Shown piece by piece: positions 40,430 through 48,796 of a DNA stretch of 64,000 nucleotides. Every line of letters begins with the position of its first letter. Positions within the stretch are counted from its first letter, which is position 1. The DNA comes from Caldatribacterium sp051549785 (GTDB taxonomy: Bacteria > Atribacterota > Atribacteria > Atribacterales > Caldatribacteriaceae), in assembly GCF_051549785.1 (NCBI RefSeq), contig NZ_CP189974.1, positions 1,302,001 through 1,366,000 of the forward strand, written 5' to 3'. Below the pieces are notes generated by a model. It was given only the letters and a program-made list of their open reading frames with translations. It was not told the DNA's origin and did not search any database. Both the position numbers and the translations under genes were made by a program.

Positions 40430-42064
40430 GTGGTGAATGAGCAGGGCCTTCTCCTTCCACAAAGCGGGCAGTATGGTCTTGCCCTTTGTTTTCCTGGGGC
40501 TTACAGTCTCGGAATGGCGCACCTTGGTTTCCAGTCGCTTTTTCGTATCCTTTCTGAGGCTTCAGGGTGGTGGGGGGATCGGTTCTTCAGTGACACCGGT
40601 TCCCGGTCCCTTATTGCGCATTTGCCCCTGAGGGCGTTTCATCTTGCTGCTTTTTCCCTTTCCTTTGAGCTTGACGTTTTCCCCTTCCTTCTCATGCTGC
40701 AGCAGGCGCACATTCCCCTCTTTGTTGAAGAGCGACAGGAGGAAGACCCCCTTGTCCTTGTCGGTGGTCCACTGGTCATGCTGAATCCAGAGATCGTGGC
40801 TCCCTTTGTGGATGTTGCAGTTATTGGGGAGGCAGAAGTCACTCTTCCTCAGATTCTCACGGTATGGGCTTTTTGGAAAGCAAAGGGAGCAACTCGAAAG
40901 GAAGTGAAGCTTGCCTTAAGCCGCATTCCTGGAGTTTATGTTCCAGAGTTCTACACCCCTGTGTATGAGCGGAGTGTCCTTCGGACCCTCGAGATATCCC
41001 ATGGAGCGCCTTTCCCTGTGTACCGTCAGTGGGCGAGCCTTGAGGATTTCGAAACACGGACCTTTATTTACACCCCCTTCGCGCATTTCCGAAACACAGC
41101 TCTTGTGGAGCTCAACAGGGGTTGCCGATACCGTTGCCGTTTCTGTGCCGGGAGCTGCATTTATGCACCCTTCCGCCAGAGGTCTTTGGAGCTTGTCCTC
41201 AACATGATTCGTAAGGTCCTAGAGTGGCAACCGGAGAAAGTCGGATTCGTGGGTTCCGATGTTCTGGGGTACCCTGCTTTCCCTGAGGTGGTGCATTTCC
41301 TTCGGAGCTCGGGGAAAAAGCTCACGCTTTCGTCCCTTGTGGGAAAGGACCTTTACGGGCGAAGCGACCTTCTGGAACTCCTTCGCAGAGGAGGGCTTGA
41401 GACCATTACCCTCGCTCCAGAGACCGGAGACGTTTCATTCCGACTTTTTCTGGGAAAGGGGCTCTCCAACGATGATTGGCTGGAACTGATTCTCGAATGC
41501 CTCAGGGTAGGCTTTGCCAGGGTGAAGCTCTATTTTATGCTTGGGAAGCCTGATGCAGCATCCATTGAGGCCGATCTCGAATTTCTGGCCCGTCTCGTTC
41601 GCCTTGCCCCTTCTCCTTCTCGGCTCTGGGTTTCCTACAGTTTCCTCGTGCCCAAGCCCCACACGTTTTTGGAGGATTGCAAGGCCGAGTCCTTTGGACG
41701 CTGGAAAAAGGAAAAGGAGATTTTCGAACGCGGGCTCCGAAAAATGCGGATTGCTTTTTCTGGGGAAAGCCCTCGCAGGGCATGGGTGGAGCTCATCCTC
41801 GCCCGGGGGGATCGAGCTCTTGCAAGGTACCTTCCTGAACTCCTTGAAGGAGAACGATTCCTTTCCCTTCCCTCCTGGCGGAGAATCCTTTCTGCCTTGG
41901 GGCGGGATGAACATGAGTGGCCGAGGCTTCCCTGGAAAGAGGGGTTGAAGCCCTGGAGCGTTGTGCGTCTCTGGGCACTCGGGAATGGAGAGGGACGGTC
42001 ACATGAAGGACTCTGTGAGCCGGAACATCGAACGGGTGCGGGAAACCATTGTTGCCGCCTGTGA
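40430..42064 (+). CDS. radical SAM protein of the TIGR03960-like uncharacterised family
   Basis: A 544-residue protein. An N-terminal B12-binding-like region (GLALCFPGAYSLGMAHLGFQ, VLVGGPLVMLNPEIVAPFVDVAVIGEAE) is followed by the radical SAM core. The [4Fe-4S] motif CRYRCRFC sits in ELNRGCRYRCRFCAGSC, and the typical LAPETGD and FMLGKPD strands follow. Such B12-binding-type radical SAM enzymes modify RNA, protein or small molecules, but the substrate here is unknown. GTG 40430 or 40433 follows AGGG directly after ftsZ. The last 62 bp overlap yggS, so the C-terminal tail may be dispensable. Confidence 0.82.
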   Translation: MVNEQGLLLPQSGQYGLALCFPGAYSLGMAHLGFQSLFRILSEASGWWGDRFFSDTGSRSLIAHLPLRAFHLAAFSLSFELDVFPFLLMLQQAHIPLFVEERQEEDPLVLVGGPLVMLNPEIVAPFVDVAVIGEAEVTLPQILTVWAFWKAKGATRKEVKLALSRIPGVYVPEFYTPVYERSVLRTLEISHGAPFPVYRQWASLEDFETRTFIYTPFAHFRNTALVELNRGCRYRCRFCAGSCIYAPFRQRSLELVLNMIRKVLEWQPEKVGFVGSDVLGYPAFPEVVHFLRSSGKKLTLSSLVGKDLYGRSDLLELLRRGGLETITLAPETGDVSFRLFLGKGLSNDDWLELILECLRVGFARVKLYFMLGKPDAASIEADLEFLARLVRLAPSPSRLWVSYSFLVPKPHTFLEDCKAESFGRWKKEKEIFERGLRKMRIAFSGESPRRAWVELILARGDRALARYLPELLEGERFLSLPSWRRILSALGRDEHEWPRLPWKEGLKPWSVVRLWALGNGEGRSHEGLCEPEHRTGAGNHCCRL

Positions 42065-42704
42065 GAGGGTTGGGAGAAACCCTCAGGAAGTGAAAATTGT
42101 CGCCGTAACCAAAGGTGTGGATACAGAGCGCATGGCAGAAGCCCTGGCATGCGGGATACGCGTTTTCGGCGAGAACCGCGTCCAGGAGGCAATGAAGAAA
42201 ATGCCCGTTTTTGCAGGGATGGATGTGGAGTGGCATTTTATTGGTCGTATGCAGCGGAATAAGATTAAAAAGATTCTCGAGCACTTCCATTGCGTCCATT
42301 CGCTGGACCGGGAGGATTTCGGAAGGGAAATGAGTCATCGCCTGAGAAGCGCTGGAAGGGGTGGATATCCAGTGCTTCTTGAGGTGAACCTTACAGGAAA
42401 GGAGACCCAGGGGGGAGTGCGGGAAGAAGAACTCCCTGAACTTGTGAGGAGAGTTGCCGCTCTGTCGGAACTGCGCATTGTGGGACTGATGACCATCGGA
42501 CCCCTGGGAGAGAGTGAGGAGGGTATCCGTCGGGTGTTCCGACGTCTCCGGGAACTTAAGGACATGGTGAACGCCCTGAATATCCCCGGAGTCTCCCTGA
42601 CGGAACTCTCCATGGGGATGAGTGACGATTACCATCTGGCCATCCTCGAAGGAGCAACGATGGTTCGTCTGGGAAGGGCAATTTTCGGTGAGAGGAGGAC
42701 ATGA
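42003..42704 (+). CDS. yggS: YggS/PLPBP-family pyridoxal-phosphate homeostasis protein
   Basis: A 233-residue single-domain TIM-barrel protein that binds pyridoxal phosphate without known catalysis and helps balance B6 and amino-acid pools. Seen: IVAVTKGV with the cofactor lysine, FGENRVQEA, WHFIGRMQRNKIKKIL, GLMTIGPLG and LSMGMSDDYHLAILEGATMVRLGRAIFG with the phosphate-binding residues. ATG 42003 has GGAGAGGGA 7 nt upstream, although it lies 62 bp inside the radical SAM gene. Presence beside proC and division genes is a widely conserved order. Confidence 0.93.
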   Translation: MKDSVSRNIERVRETIVAACERVGRNPQEVKIVAVTKGVDTERMAEALACGIRVFGENRVQEAMKKMPVFAGMDVEWHFIGRMQRNKIKKILEHFHCVHSLDREDFGREMSHRLRSAGRGGYPVLLEVNLTGKETQGGVREEELPELVRRVAALSELRIVGLMTIGPLGESEEGIRRVFRRLRELKDMVNALNIPGVSLTELSMGMSDDYHLAILEGATMVRLGRAIFGERRT

Positions 42705-43502
42705 ATGGGGGAGAACATTCTCTTTCTTGGATGTGGCAACATGGGGAGTGCTCTTGTTCGAGGTCTTGTTCGAGACAGGTGGCATACGAAATACCGTTTT
42801 CTCCTCTTTGATCGTGTGCTGGAGCGAGCTCAGGACCTTGCGGCCTCCTGCGGTGTTGAGTGGGTGGAACACCCTCTCCTCTATCCCCCAAAGTTCGTCT
42901 TCTTTGCGGTGAAGCCCAAAGATGTTCCTGAAGCAGCCCGACTTCTCTCCTCATGGCAGGAAGGAGTTCTGGTATCGGTTGTTGCTGGAGTTCCTCTTAA
43001 GGATTTGCGGGAGCACTTTGCGCCCTCTGTGGGCGTTGTCCGGGTCATGCCGAATCTCTGTGTGGAGGTGGGAGAAGGGGTTGTTCCCGTCGTCTTTTCT
43101 CCCGAGATTCCTGAGCCATATCGGGAGGAACTTCTCTTCCTCTTTGCTTCACTGGGGTGGGTTTTTGAAACAGGCGAAGAAGAGATAGACCTTCTCACCG
43201 CTTTGAGCGGGAGCGGCCCTGGTATTGTGGCGCTCTTTGTTGAAGGGTTGATGGACGGAGGGGTACAGGCTGGTCTTCCCTGGGAAAAGAGTCTGCGTCT
43301 TGTCACGCAGGTGGTTCTCGGGACGGCACTCCTTCTCAAGGAAAAGGGTTTTCACCCTGGGGTTTTGAAGAATCTCGTGGCGTCTCCTGGGGGAACGACG
43401 ATAGCCAGCCTCTCCGTTCTTGAACGGGCAGGTTTTCGCGGGATTCTTATGGAGGGCGTAAAGGCGGCGTATCAGAGGGCTCAGGAGCTTTCCTTGGGGT
43501 GA
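42705..43502 (+). CDS. proC: pyrroline-5-carboxylate reductase
   Basis: Last step of proline synthesis, NAD(P)H-dependent. The 265-residue protein starts with the Rossmann motif LGCGNMGSALVRG. It then shows AVKPKD, RVMPNLCVEVGEG, LTALSGSGPG and the end signature LVASPGGTTIASLSVLERAGFRG. ATG 42705 follows the yggS stop without a gap, with GGAGG upstream. The yggT and sepF genes usually near here in other bacteria are absent. Confidence 0.93.
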   Translation: MGENILFLGCGNMGSALVRGLVRDRWHTKYRFLLFDRVLERAQDLAASCGVEWVEHPLLYPPKFVFFAVKPKDVPEAARLLSSWQEGVLVSVVAGVPLKDLREHFAPSVGVVRVMPNLCVEVGEGVVPVVFSPEIPEPYREELLFLFASLGWVFETGEEEIDLLTALSGSGPGIVALFVEGLMDGGVQAGLPWEKSLRLVTQVVLGTALLLKEKGFHPGVLKNLVASPGGTTIASLSVLERAGFRGILMEGVKAAYQRAQELSLG

Positions 43503-43512
43503 GGTGAGAGCA

Positions 43513-44070
43513 TTGGCGCTGCGACCTGAGGATATTACGGAAGTGGAGTTCAGCCGGTCTTTCCGAGGATACAACGAGGAGGAAGTCCGGGAGTTTCTGG
43601 AAGAGGTGGCGACACAGGTTGCTCTCCTTCTCGAAGAGAGGGAAAAGGTGCTTCAAGAGAACCGCGAACTTCGTCGAAAACTTTCCGAACAGGAGGAGTA
43701 CCTGCGGAAAATGCAGCTTCAGCTCGAGGAATGGAAAAAGCAGGTTGAGGTGGAAAAAGAACTGGCCAGGCGTGAGTCACAGATGATTGTCAAGGAGGCT
43801 CAGCTCCGGGCGCAGAAGATTGTCGACGAAGCCCTGGAACGAAAACGGGAAATCGAGGCCGCATACCGGGGCCTCTTTGAGAAGTACCGTCTTTTCCAGA
43901 TTCGCTTTAAGTCCCTCCTGCAGACCTTTATCGAGAGTATTGAGAAGGAAGGCCTAAGCGAGGAATTCCGGGAGGAAAAGAGGGAAGAGCCTCAGGAAAA
44001 AGACGAAGCAACTGAGGTGGTTCGTTTCTCCCTAAAGGATTTGCACGATGAGGGAAGGATGAGCAAGTAG
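43513..44070 (+). CDS. divIVA: DivIVA-domain protein
   Basis: A 185-residue coiled-coil protein that senses negative membrane curvature and recruits partners at poles and septa. The membrane-binding N-terminus LRPEDITEVEFSRSFRGYNEEEVREFLEEV is canonical. A long coiled coil (about 35-130) and an acidic tail follow. TTG 43513 is preferred because GAGGTGA lies 5 nt upstream and the length fits the family; GTG 43504 is the alternative. Its place after the dcw cluster and before lspA is usual in Gram-positive-type genomes. Confidence 0.9.
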   Translation: MALRPEDITEVEFSRSFRGYNEEEVREFLEEVATQVALLLEEREKVLQENRELRRKLSEQEEYLRKMQLQLEEWKKQVEVEKELARRESQMIVKEAQLRAQKIVDEALERKREIEAAYRGLFEKYRLFQIRFKSLLQTFIESIEKEGLSEEFREEKREEPQEKDEATEVVRFSLKDLHDEGRMSK

Positions 44071-44074
44071 GACA

Positions 44075-44536
44075 GTGGGAAAGATAGTGTTCTTTCTTCT
44101 CTGGTTCTTAGGAGTACTCTGCGATCAGATAACGAAGTGGTGGGCTGAAGAGCGCCTTCAAGAGGCGATCGTTCCAGTCATTTCCCGGGTCCTTGAGCTG
44201 CGTCTTCGAAAGAATTTTGCCAGTGCCTTTGGGCTGCAGTTCTTGGACCGTCCCCAGCACGTTGTGGTGACGGTGGGTGTTACGGTTTTCCTGCTCCTTG
44301 CCCTTTTTTCTGGAAGGCATTCCCGTTCGTTGCCGTTCTTCCTCGGGGGGTCTCTGTACCTCGCGGGGGCTTGGGGGAACCTCATCGATCGTCTGTGGCG
44401 CGGGTATGTTGTGGATTTCATCGAACCATCTTTCTGGGCGACGTTCAACGTGGCTGACATCTTGATTGTCGCTGGTGTTATAGGGATTGTCTGGGGTTTT
44501 CTCCGTCGTGAGGAAAGAAAAGATTCTGGTTTATGA
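44075..44536 (+). CDS. lspA: lipoprotein signal peptidase
   Basis: Membrane aspartyl protease that removes signal peptides from lipoproteins such as the one predicted at 827. The 153-residue protein has four hydrophobic segments and the motifs CDQITKWWAE, NFASAFG, the catalytic Asp105 in GNLIDR and Asp128 in FNVAD. GTG 44075 follows the divIVA stop by 4 bp. The end overlaps the rluD frame by 29 bp. Confidence 0.94.
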   Translation: MGKIVFFLLWFLGVLCDQITKWWAEERLQEAIVPVISRVLELRLRKNFASAFGLQFLDRPQHVVVTVGVTVFLLLALFSGRHSRSLPFFLGGSLYLAGAWGNLIDRLWRGYVVDFIEPSFWATFNVADILIVAGVIGIVWGFLRREERKDSGL

Positions 44537-45425
44537 AGGCTTCAAGCGAGTTGATGTGTGGCTTCGAGAGCACTTTCCCCACCTCTCCCGGGCCTTTCTT
44601 GCCCGCATGGTGAAAGAGGGGCACGTTTCCTGTAACAGAATCCCCCTGAGAAAACCCAGCACCCTGGTGCGTCCCGGAGACCTTCTGGAAATCACCTGGC
44701 CCCAAGGGGGTGAGCTTCTCGTCCTTCCCGAAGAACTCCCCCTCGACCTCCTTTACGAGGACGATCATATCCTCGTGCTCAATAAAAGACCCGGGATAAC
44801 CGTGCATCCGGCCTCCCCTTTCCAGCGGGGAACTTTGGTGAACGCTCTGGTGTACCTTCGCGTGCCTCTTGCTCGATATGGTGCCCCACTGCGTCCGGGT
44901 ATCGTGCATCGTCTGGATAAGGATACTTCAGGAGTCATGGTAGTGGCAAAATCGGACCTGGCCTATGTGGAGCTTGTGCGGGCCTTTAAAAACCGGGAAG
45001 TCGAAAAAACGTACCTCGCCATTGTGGAAGGGGAGTTCAGAGAGGGATGCACCGTTCACCTTCCCATCAGGCGAGATACGCGAAACCCGCTGCGAATGGC
45101 CGTGCAGAGTGGGGGAAAGAGTGCCATAACCCGTGTTATCCCCCTGGTCTCGGGAGGAGGTTTTTCTCTCCTTCTTGTACAGCCCAGAACCGGTAGAACT
45201 CATCAAATCCGGGTACATCTCAGCGCCCTGGGTACTCCTATCGCTGGGGATGTGCTGTATGGGAGTCAGCGCTCAGGAGGGTTTTTTACTCGCCCTGCAC
45301 TTCACGCCTTTACCCTTGCTTTCCGGCATCCTGTCTCAGGCAGGCGGATGGTGTTTGCTGCCGCTCTTCCCGAAGATATGAGAGGTTTTCTGAACTCCTA
45401 TTTCCGATTGCTCAGAGTCTCGTGA
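44508..45425 (+). CDS. rluD: RluD-type pseudouridine synthase
   Basis: Makes pseudouridine in 23S rRNA. The 305-residue protein has an N-terminal S4 RNA-binding domain (VDVWLREHFPHLSRAFLARMVKEGHV), then the catalytic domain with RLDKDTSGVMVVAKS (catalytic Asp), KTYLAIVEG and PRTGRTHQIRVHL. GTG 44508 lies inside lspA with no clear ribosome site; TTG 44487 is in frame and the start is uncertain. The 3' end overlaps the opposing rqcH-like gene by 14 bp. Confidence 0.9.
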   Translation: MRKEKILVYEGFKRVDVWLREHFPHLSRAFLARMVKEGHVSCNRIPLRKPSTLVRPGDLLEITWPQGGELLVLPEELPLDLLYEDDHILVLNKRPGITVHPASPFQRGTLVNALVYLRVPLARYGAPLRPGIVHRLDKDTSGVMVVAKSDLAYVELVRAFKNREVEKTYLAIVEGEFREGCTVHLPIRRDTRNPLRMAVQSGGKSAITRVIPLVSGGGFSLLLVQPRTGRTHQIRVHLSALGTPIAGDVLYGSQRSGGFFTRPALHAFTLAFRHPVSGRRMVFAAALPEDMRGFLNSYFRLLRVS

Positions 45426-47067
45426 GCTCCTGGGGACAGGAAGGGGCAACAAGGAGGGTTTCTTCCCGCTCGTAGAGGATTTTCCCTCCGGCCTTTTCCG
45501 GAAGGGCTCGAAGGTATCTCACCTGGGTACAGGCCACCTCAACCTTCCCCTCGAGTTTCCCCGCCGAGAAGTGTGCAGCCACCTGAGCTGCCCTGGGGAT
45601 ATCCTCGTGGAGCGTCTCGGGATGGAAAACCTTGAGGATGACGTGGGCTCCCGGCAGGTCCCGAACGTGGAACCAGTAATCGTTCCGCGATGCCATGCGC
45701 ACAAGGAGGCGGTTTGCCCACGCATTTTTCCCCACCCATATTTCGTTTCCCGAGGGTGTGCGGAAACGGATGATACCGGTGGCAACCTTCTGGGGTTCCT
45801 TTGGTTGCGTGGTACCTTCGGAAGCCTGGGGGTTTTCAAGGAGAGCGAGTATTCTCTCTTTTCTTGCCTCAAGCTCTTGCCGTTTCTTCTGAAGTCTTGC
45901 CAACCGCTCCCGCATTTTTCGATATCTTTTAAAGTACTCCTGCATGTTCTCCCCAGGGGAAAGGGCAGGAGAAAGGGCAATGAAGACCTCGGCCGGGGAG
46001 AGGGCGAAGGGGTTTCGAACTCGTATACCCTCACTGGTCCTCTCAAGGACCTCAAGGTGCGGCAGGATCTTGAGGAGTTCGCCCTTGAGGCGGAGGAGCT
46101 CGATGTCCTCTTCTCTGGGGAGGAGAGTGTCGATTTTCTGGACTTCCCTGGTGATGAACTCCAGATCCTCCCGGAGTTTTTTTTCCCGCTGTCTTCTTGC
46201 CGTCTCCTCTAAAATATACTCCCGGAAGGTGAAAAGCAGAAAGGCAGTAGCCTCGTTGAGGGAGGAGAAGGAGTACACGTGGGGGGAGGAAAGGAAAGAG
46301 GTGTTTTCCCAGAAGACGCCCAGGGGTCGACCCTCTTCGGAGAGGAAGACCAGAAAAGTCCCCGTTTCTTCCTCAAGGGGTTTGAGGACTCGCCTCAAGG
46401 CCTCTTGAAACCCGCCTTCTAAGCGTTCAGAGAGCTCAGCTACCACGCTGGAGAGAAAGGGGCCAAAACCGTCGAGGTTGTGCAAGCACCAGTGAGCGAT
46501 GTCGTCCACTTTGGGAAAAGAGGGGTTTCTGGCGAACTCAAGGGGGTCGAGTTTGTTCTGTCTTGGGGGAGGGGTGTAGGGGATTCCGGGGAGAATACTC
46601 CGCCAGCGGTTTTCTTCAGGTGTTACCTGCCTGAGGGCTCCGAGGATCGTCCTTTCCGGGTCGTTCCGGGTAAGGATAAGGTTGGCATTCCGACCAGTGA
46701 GCTCGAGGAGAAGGACGAATTCAGTTTCCTTCTCCCACAAGGTGGGGTTGTAAACGAGCACCTCCACCACCCGATCCCATCCTGCCTGGGCGAAGGAGAA
46801 GATTTTCCCTCCTACGAGGTACTTGTGGAGGAGCTTCTGCCAGGCAGTCTTTGGGGGTTCCCCTTTTTCGGGGGAGGGACAGAGAGCAAAGACGCTGAGC
46901 TCTGGATGGGCACTTACAAGGAGCCCTCGCAACCCCCAGGATGTGGCAAGGTCGATGCTGATTTCCCAGTCGCTGAGGAAGGTTACCCTCTGGATTTTCC
47001 CTCCAATTGTGGTGGCTTTGACCTCCTGAACGAGTCTCCGCAGGGCAAGACCTTCTAAGGTCCTCAT
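45412..47067 (-). CDS. rqcH: NFACT-family protein, RqcH (Rqc2 homologue)
   Basis: Ribosome-quality-control factor that binds stalled 50S-peptidyl-tRNA complexes and adds alanine tails; also known as FbpA-type fibronectin-binding protein. The 551-residue protein has NFACT-N (about 1-180, with LLLELTGRNANLIL), a helix-hairpin-helix region, a coiled coil (about 280-415) and NFACT-R with MASRNDYWFHVRDLPGAHVIL (about 455-475). It is a lone minus-strand gene: convergent with rluD and divergent from yicC over a compact promoter region. Confidence 0.9.
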   Translation of the reverse strand: MRTLEGLALRRLVQEVKATTIGGKIQRVTFLSDWEISIDLATSWGLRGLLVSAHPELSVFALCPSPEKGEPPKTAWQKLLHKYLVGGKIFSFAQAGWDRVVEVLVYNPTLWEKETEFVLLLELTGRNANLILTRNDPERTILGALRQVTPEENRWRSILPGIPYTPPPRQNKLDPLEFARNPSFPKVDDIAHWCLHNLDGFGPFLSSVVAELSERLEGGFQEALRRVLKPLEEETGTFLVFLSEEGRPLGVFWENTSFLSSPHVYSFSSLNEATAFLLFTFREYILEETARRQREKKLREDLEFITREVQKIDTLLPREEDIELLRLKGELLKILPHLEVLERTSEGIRVRNPFALSPAEVFIALSPALSPGENMQEYFKRYRKMRERLARLQKKRQELEARKERILALLENPQASEGTTQPKEPQKVATGIIRFRTPSGNEIWVGKNAWANRLLVRMASRNDYWFHVRDLPGAHVILKVFHPETLHEDIPRAAQVAAHFSAGKLEGKVEVACTQVRYLRALPEKAGGKILYEREETLLVAPSCPQELTRL

Positions 47068-47076
47068 GGTTTCTCA

Positions 47077-47104
47077 TTGACAGAGCATTGTGGTTTCCCA
47101 TAAT
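47077..47104 (+). promoter_or_regulatory. sigma-70-type promoter for yicC-gmk-rpoZ operon
   Basis: Perfect TTGACA (47077-47082), 16 bp, then CATAAT (47099-47104, 5/6). A start near 47111 leaves about 31 nt with AAAGGAG before ATG 47142. Confidence 0.65.
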
Positions 47105-47130
47105 ATAGTGGCAAGTTGTCTTTTTGTAAA
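47102..47130 (-). promoter_or_regulatory. sigma-70-type promoter for the rqcH-like gene
   Basis: On the minus strand TTTACA (47125-47130, 5/6), 17 bp, then TATATT (47102-47107, 5/6). Its -10 overlaps the -10 of the yicC promoter by 3 bp. Confidence 0.6.
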
Positions 47131-47141
47131 GGAGTTTCCCC

Positions 47142-48014
47142 ATGCGCAGCATGACAGGGTTCGGATATGCTGAAGGAGAAGGTGTTCTGGGTGTCTACCG
47201 GGTGTACGTGAAGAGCGTGAACCACCGGTTTCTCGAGGTAGCCCTGCGGCTCCCCAAAGAGCTTGCGCTCTGGGAAGAAAAAATCAGCACCTTTGTTCGG
47301 CAGCATGTATCCCGGGGGAAAGTCGAGCTCCGGGTTGATTTTGAGCCTCGTGATGAGGCTTCGATGGTCGAGGTCAACATTCCTCTGGCACAGGCTTACC
47401 TTACGGCGCTTCGAAAACTCTCAGAGACTCTGGCCCTGCCTTTTGAGCCCAAAGTGGAATGGTTTCTTGAGTTTGGGGACCTTATGGAGCTCAGGCAGGA
47501 TGCAGAAATTTGGGTTGAGGAGTGGCATCGCTTTCTCCCCACACTTGAAAAGGCTTTGCAGGCCTTTCTGGCACACCGAAGACGGGAAGGCGAGAAACTC
47601 CGCGAAGATCTCGAGCGGCGGCTTGCCGAGGCGGAGGAAAAAGTCCTTGCCATTGAGGATAGGTCGAACGCGGTTCGGGATTACTACTACGAGAAGCTCC
47701 TCAGACGGGTTCAGGAGGTCGTTCCCCAGGAGAAAGTGGACCAGCAGCTTTTGCTCCAGGAAGTTCTTTTCTACGTCACAAGAAGCGATATCCACGAGGA
47801 GATCGTTCGGTTGAAAGCCCATATGGAAAGGGCAAAGGGCCTCCTCCAGCAGGACAAGCCTCTGGGAAGGGAGCTTGAGTTCCTTCTCCAGGAAATGCAT
47901 CGTGAGATCAACACCATAGGCTCGAAGTCTCCCTGTGCGGAGATTTCTTCTCTTGTGGTGGATGTCAAGACGATTCTTGAGCGCATGTGGGAACAAGTCC
48001 ACAACGTGGAGTAG
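47142..48014 (+). CDS. yicC: YicC-family endoribonuclease
   Basis: A 290-residue YicC/YloC protein. The family is now known as an endoribonuclease acting on RNA with broad effects. Seen: the start MRSMTGFGYAEGE, VKSVNHRFLEVALRLP, and the C-terminal DUF1732 part GRELEFLLQEMHREINTIGSKS. The Glu and His residues conserved across the family are kept. ATG 47142 follows AAAGGAG at 7 nt. gmk follows 5 bp later; the small remA (DUF370) gene often found between them is absent. Confidence 0.92.
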   Translation: MRSMTGFGYAEGEGVLGVYRVYVKSVNHRFLEVALRLPKELALWEEKISTFVRQHVSRGKVELRVDFEPRDEASMVEVNIPLAQAYLTALRKLSETLALPFEPKVEWFLEFGDLMELRQDAEIWVEEWHRFLPTLEKALQAFLAHRRREGEKLREDLERRLAEAEEKVLAIEDRSNAVRDYYYEKLLRRVQEVVPQEKVDQQLLLQEVLFYVTRSDIHEEIVRLKAHMERAKGLLQQDKPLGRELEFLLQEMHREINTIGSKSPCAEISSLVVDVKTILERMWEQVHNVE

Positions 48015-48019
48015 GTGCG

Positions 48020-48592
48020 ATGGCGGGTCTCCTTTTCGTTATCTCTGGACCTTCAGGAGTGGGGAAGAGTACCCTTCGAAAAGAGGTCATGAACCGCTGC
48101 AGTGGTCTGAAGTACTCCGTTTCATGCACCACGCGCCCTCCCCGTCCGGGAGAGGTGGAGGGGGTTGACTACTACTTTGTGACTCCTGAGGTCTTCGAAG
48201 AGATGAAAGAGCGGGGGGAGTTCATTGAGTGGGCGAAAGTCCACGGGAACTACTACGGAACTCCTCGCCGTCCTATTGAGGAGTGGTGGCGGGAAGGGTT
48301 CGACGTTATCCTGGAAATCGACGTTCAGGGGGCGCTCCAGGTAAAGAAGAGTTGCCCGGAAGGGATTTTCATCTTCATCGCTCCCCCGTCACTTCGGGCA
48401 CTTGAGGAAAGGCTCCGGAAGCGGAATACGGATCCTGAGGACGAGATCCTTCTCCGGATGACCAATGCCAATCTTGAGATGGCGCACATGAAGGATTACA
48501 ATTACCTCGTGGTGAATGATGACTTTGAGGAGGCTGTACGGCGACTCTGCGCCATCATCATTGCCGAGCGCTGCCGGATTCGAGAGAGGTGA
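48020..48592 (+). CDS. gmk: guanylate kinase
   Basis: Converts GMP to GDP with ATP. The 190-residue protein has the P-loop SGPSGVGKST (residues 9-18), the GMP-binding SCTTRPPRPGEVEGVDY block, the lid and the LEIDVQGALQVK strand. ATG 48020 follows GGAGTAGGTG; in-frame codons upstream belong to yicC. Standard gene order with rpoZ and coaBC. Confidence 0.96.
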   Translation: MAGLLFVISGPSGVGKSTLRKEVMNRCSGLKYSVSCTTRPPRPGEVEGVDYYFVTPEVFEEMKERGEFIEWAKVHGNYYGTPRRPIEEWWREGFDVILEIDVQGALQVKKSCPEGIFIFIAPPSLRALEERLRKRNTDPEDEILLRMTNANLEMAHMKDYNYLVVNDDFEEAVRRLCAIIIAERCRIRER

Positions 48593-48601
48593 AGGCCTGT
48601 G

Positions 48602-48796
48602 ATGTTCTCCATCGATGACTTGGTGAAGAAAGCGGGGAATGCCTATATTCTCTCGCTGGTTGTGGCACGACGTATCCGACAGCTCAACGAGGGTGCCCAT
48701 CCCCTTGTGGAGCTCAAAGAACCCCATAAGCCGCTTTTTATCGCTCTCCAGGAATTCCTTGAGGACAAAATCCAGTTCGAGTTTGCTGAAGAATGA
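48602..48796 (+). CDS. rpoZ: DNA-directed RNA polymerase omega subunit
   Basis: A 64-residue omega subunit that helps assemble RNA polymerase. Seen: IDDLVKKAGNAYILSLVVARRIRQLNEG, the conserved beta'-clamping helix pair, then KPLFIALQEFLEDKIQF. ATG 48602 follows AAGG at 6-nt spacing; GTG 48599 is in frame. It has no obvious (p)ppGpp-binding extension. The end overlaps coaBC by 4 bp. Confidence 0.9.
   Translation: MFSIDDLVKKAGNAYILSLVVARRIRQLNEGAHPLVELKEPHKPLFIALQEFLEDKIQFEFAEE

Noticed and set aside
42003..42064. Possible frameshift joining the radical SAM gene and yggS
   Set aside because: yggS has its own good ribosome site and normal N-terminus; the overlap is long but both proteins look complete.
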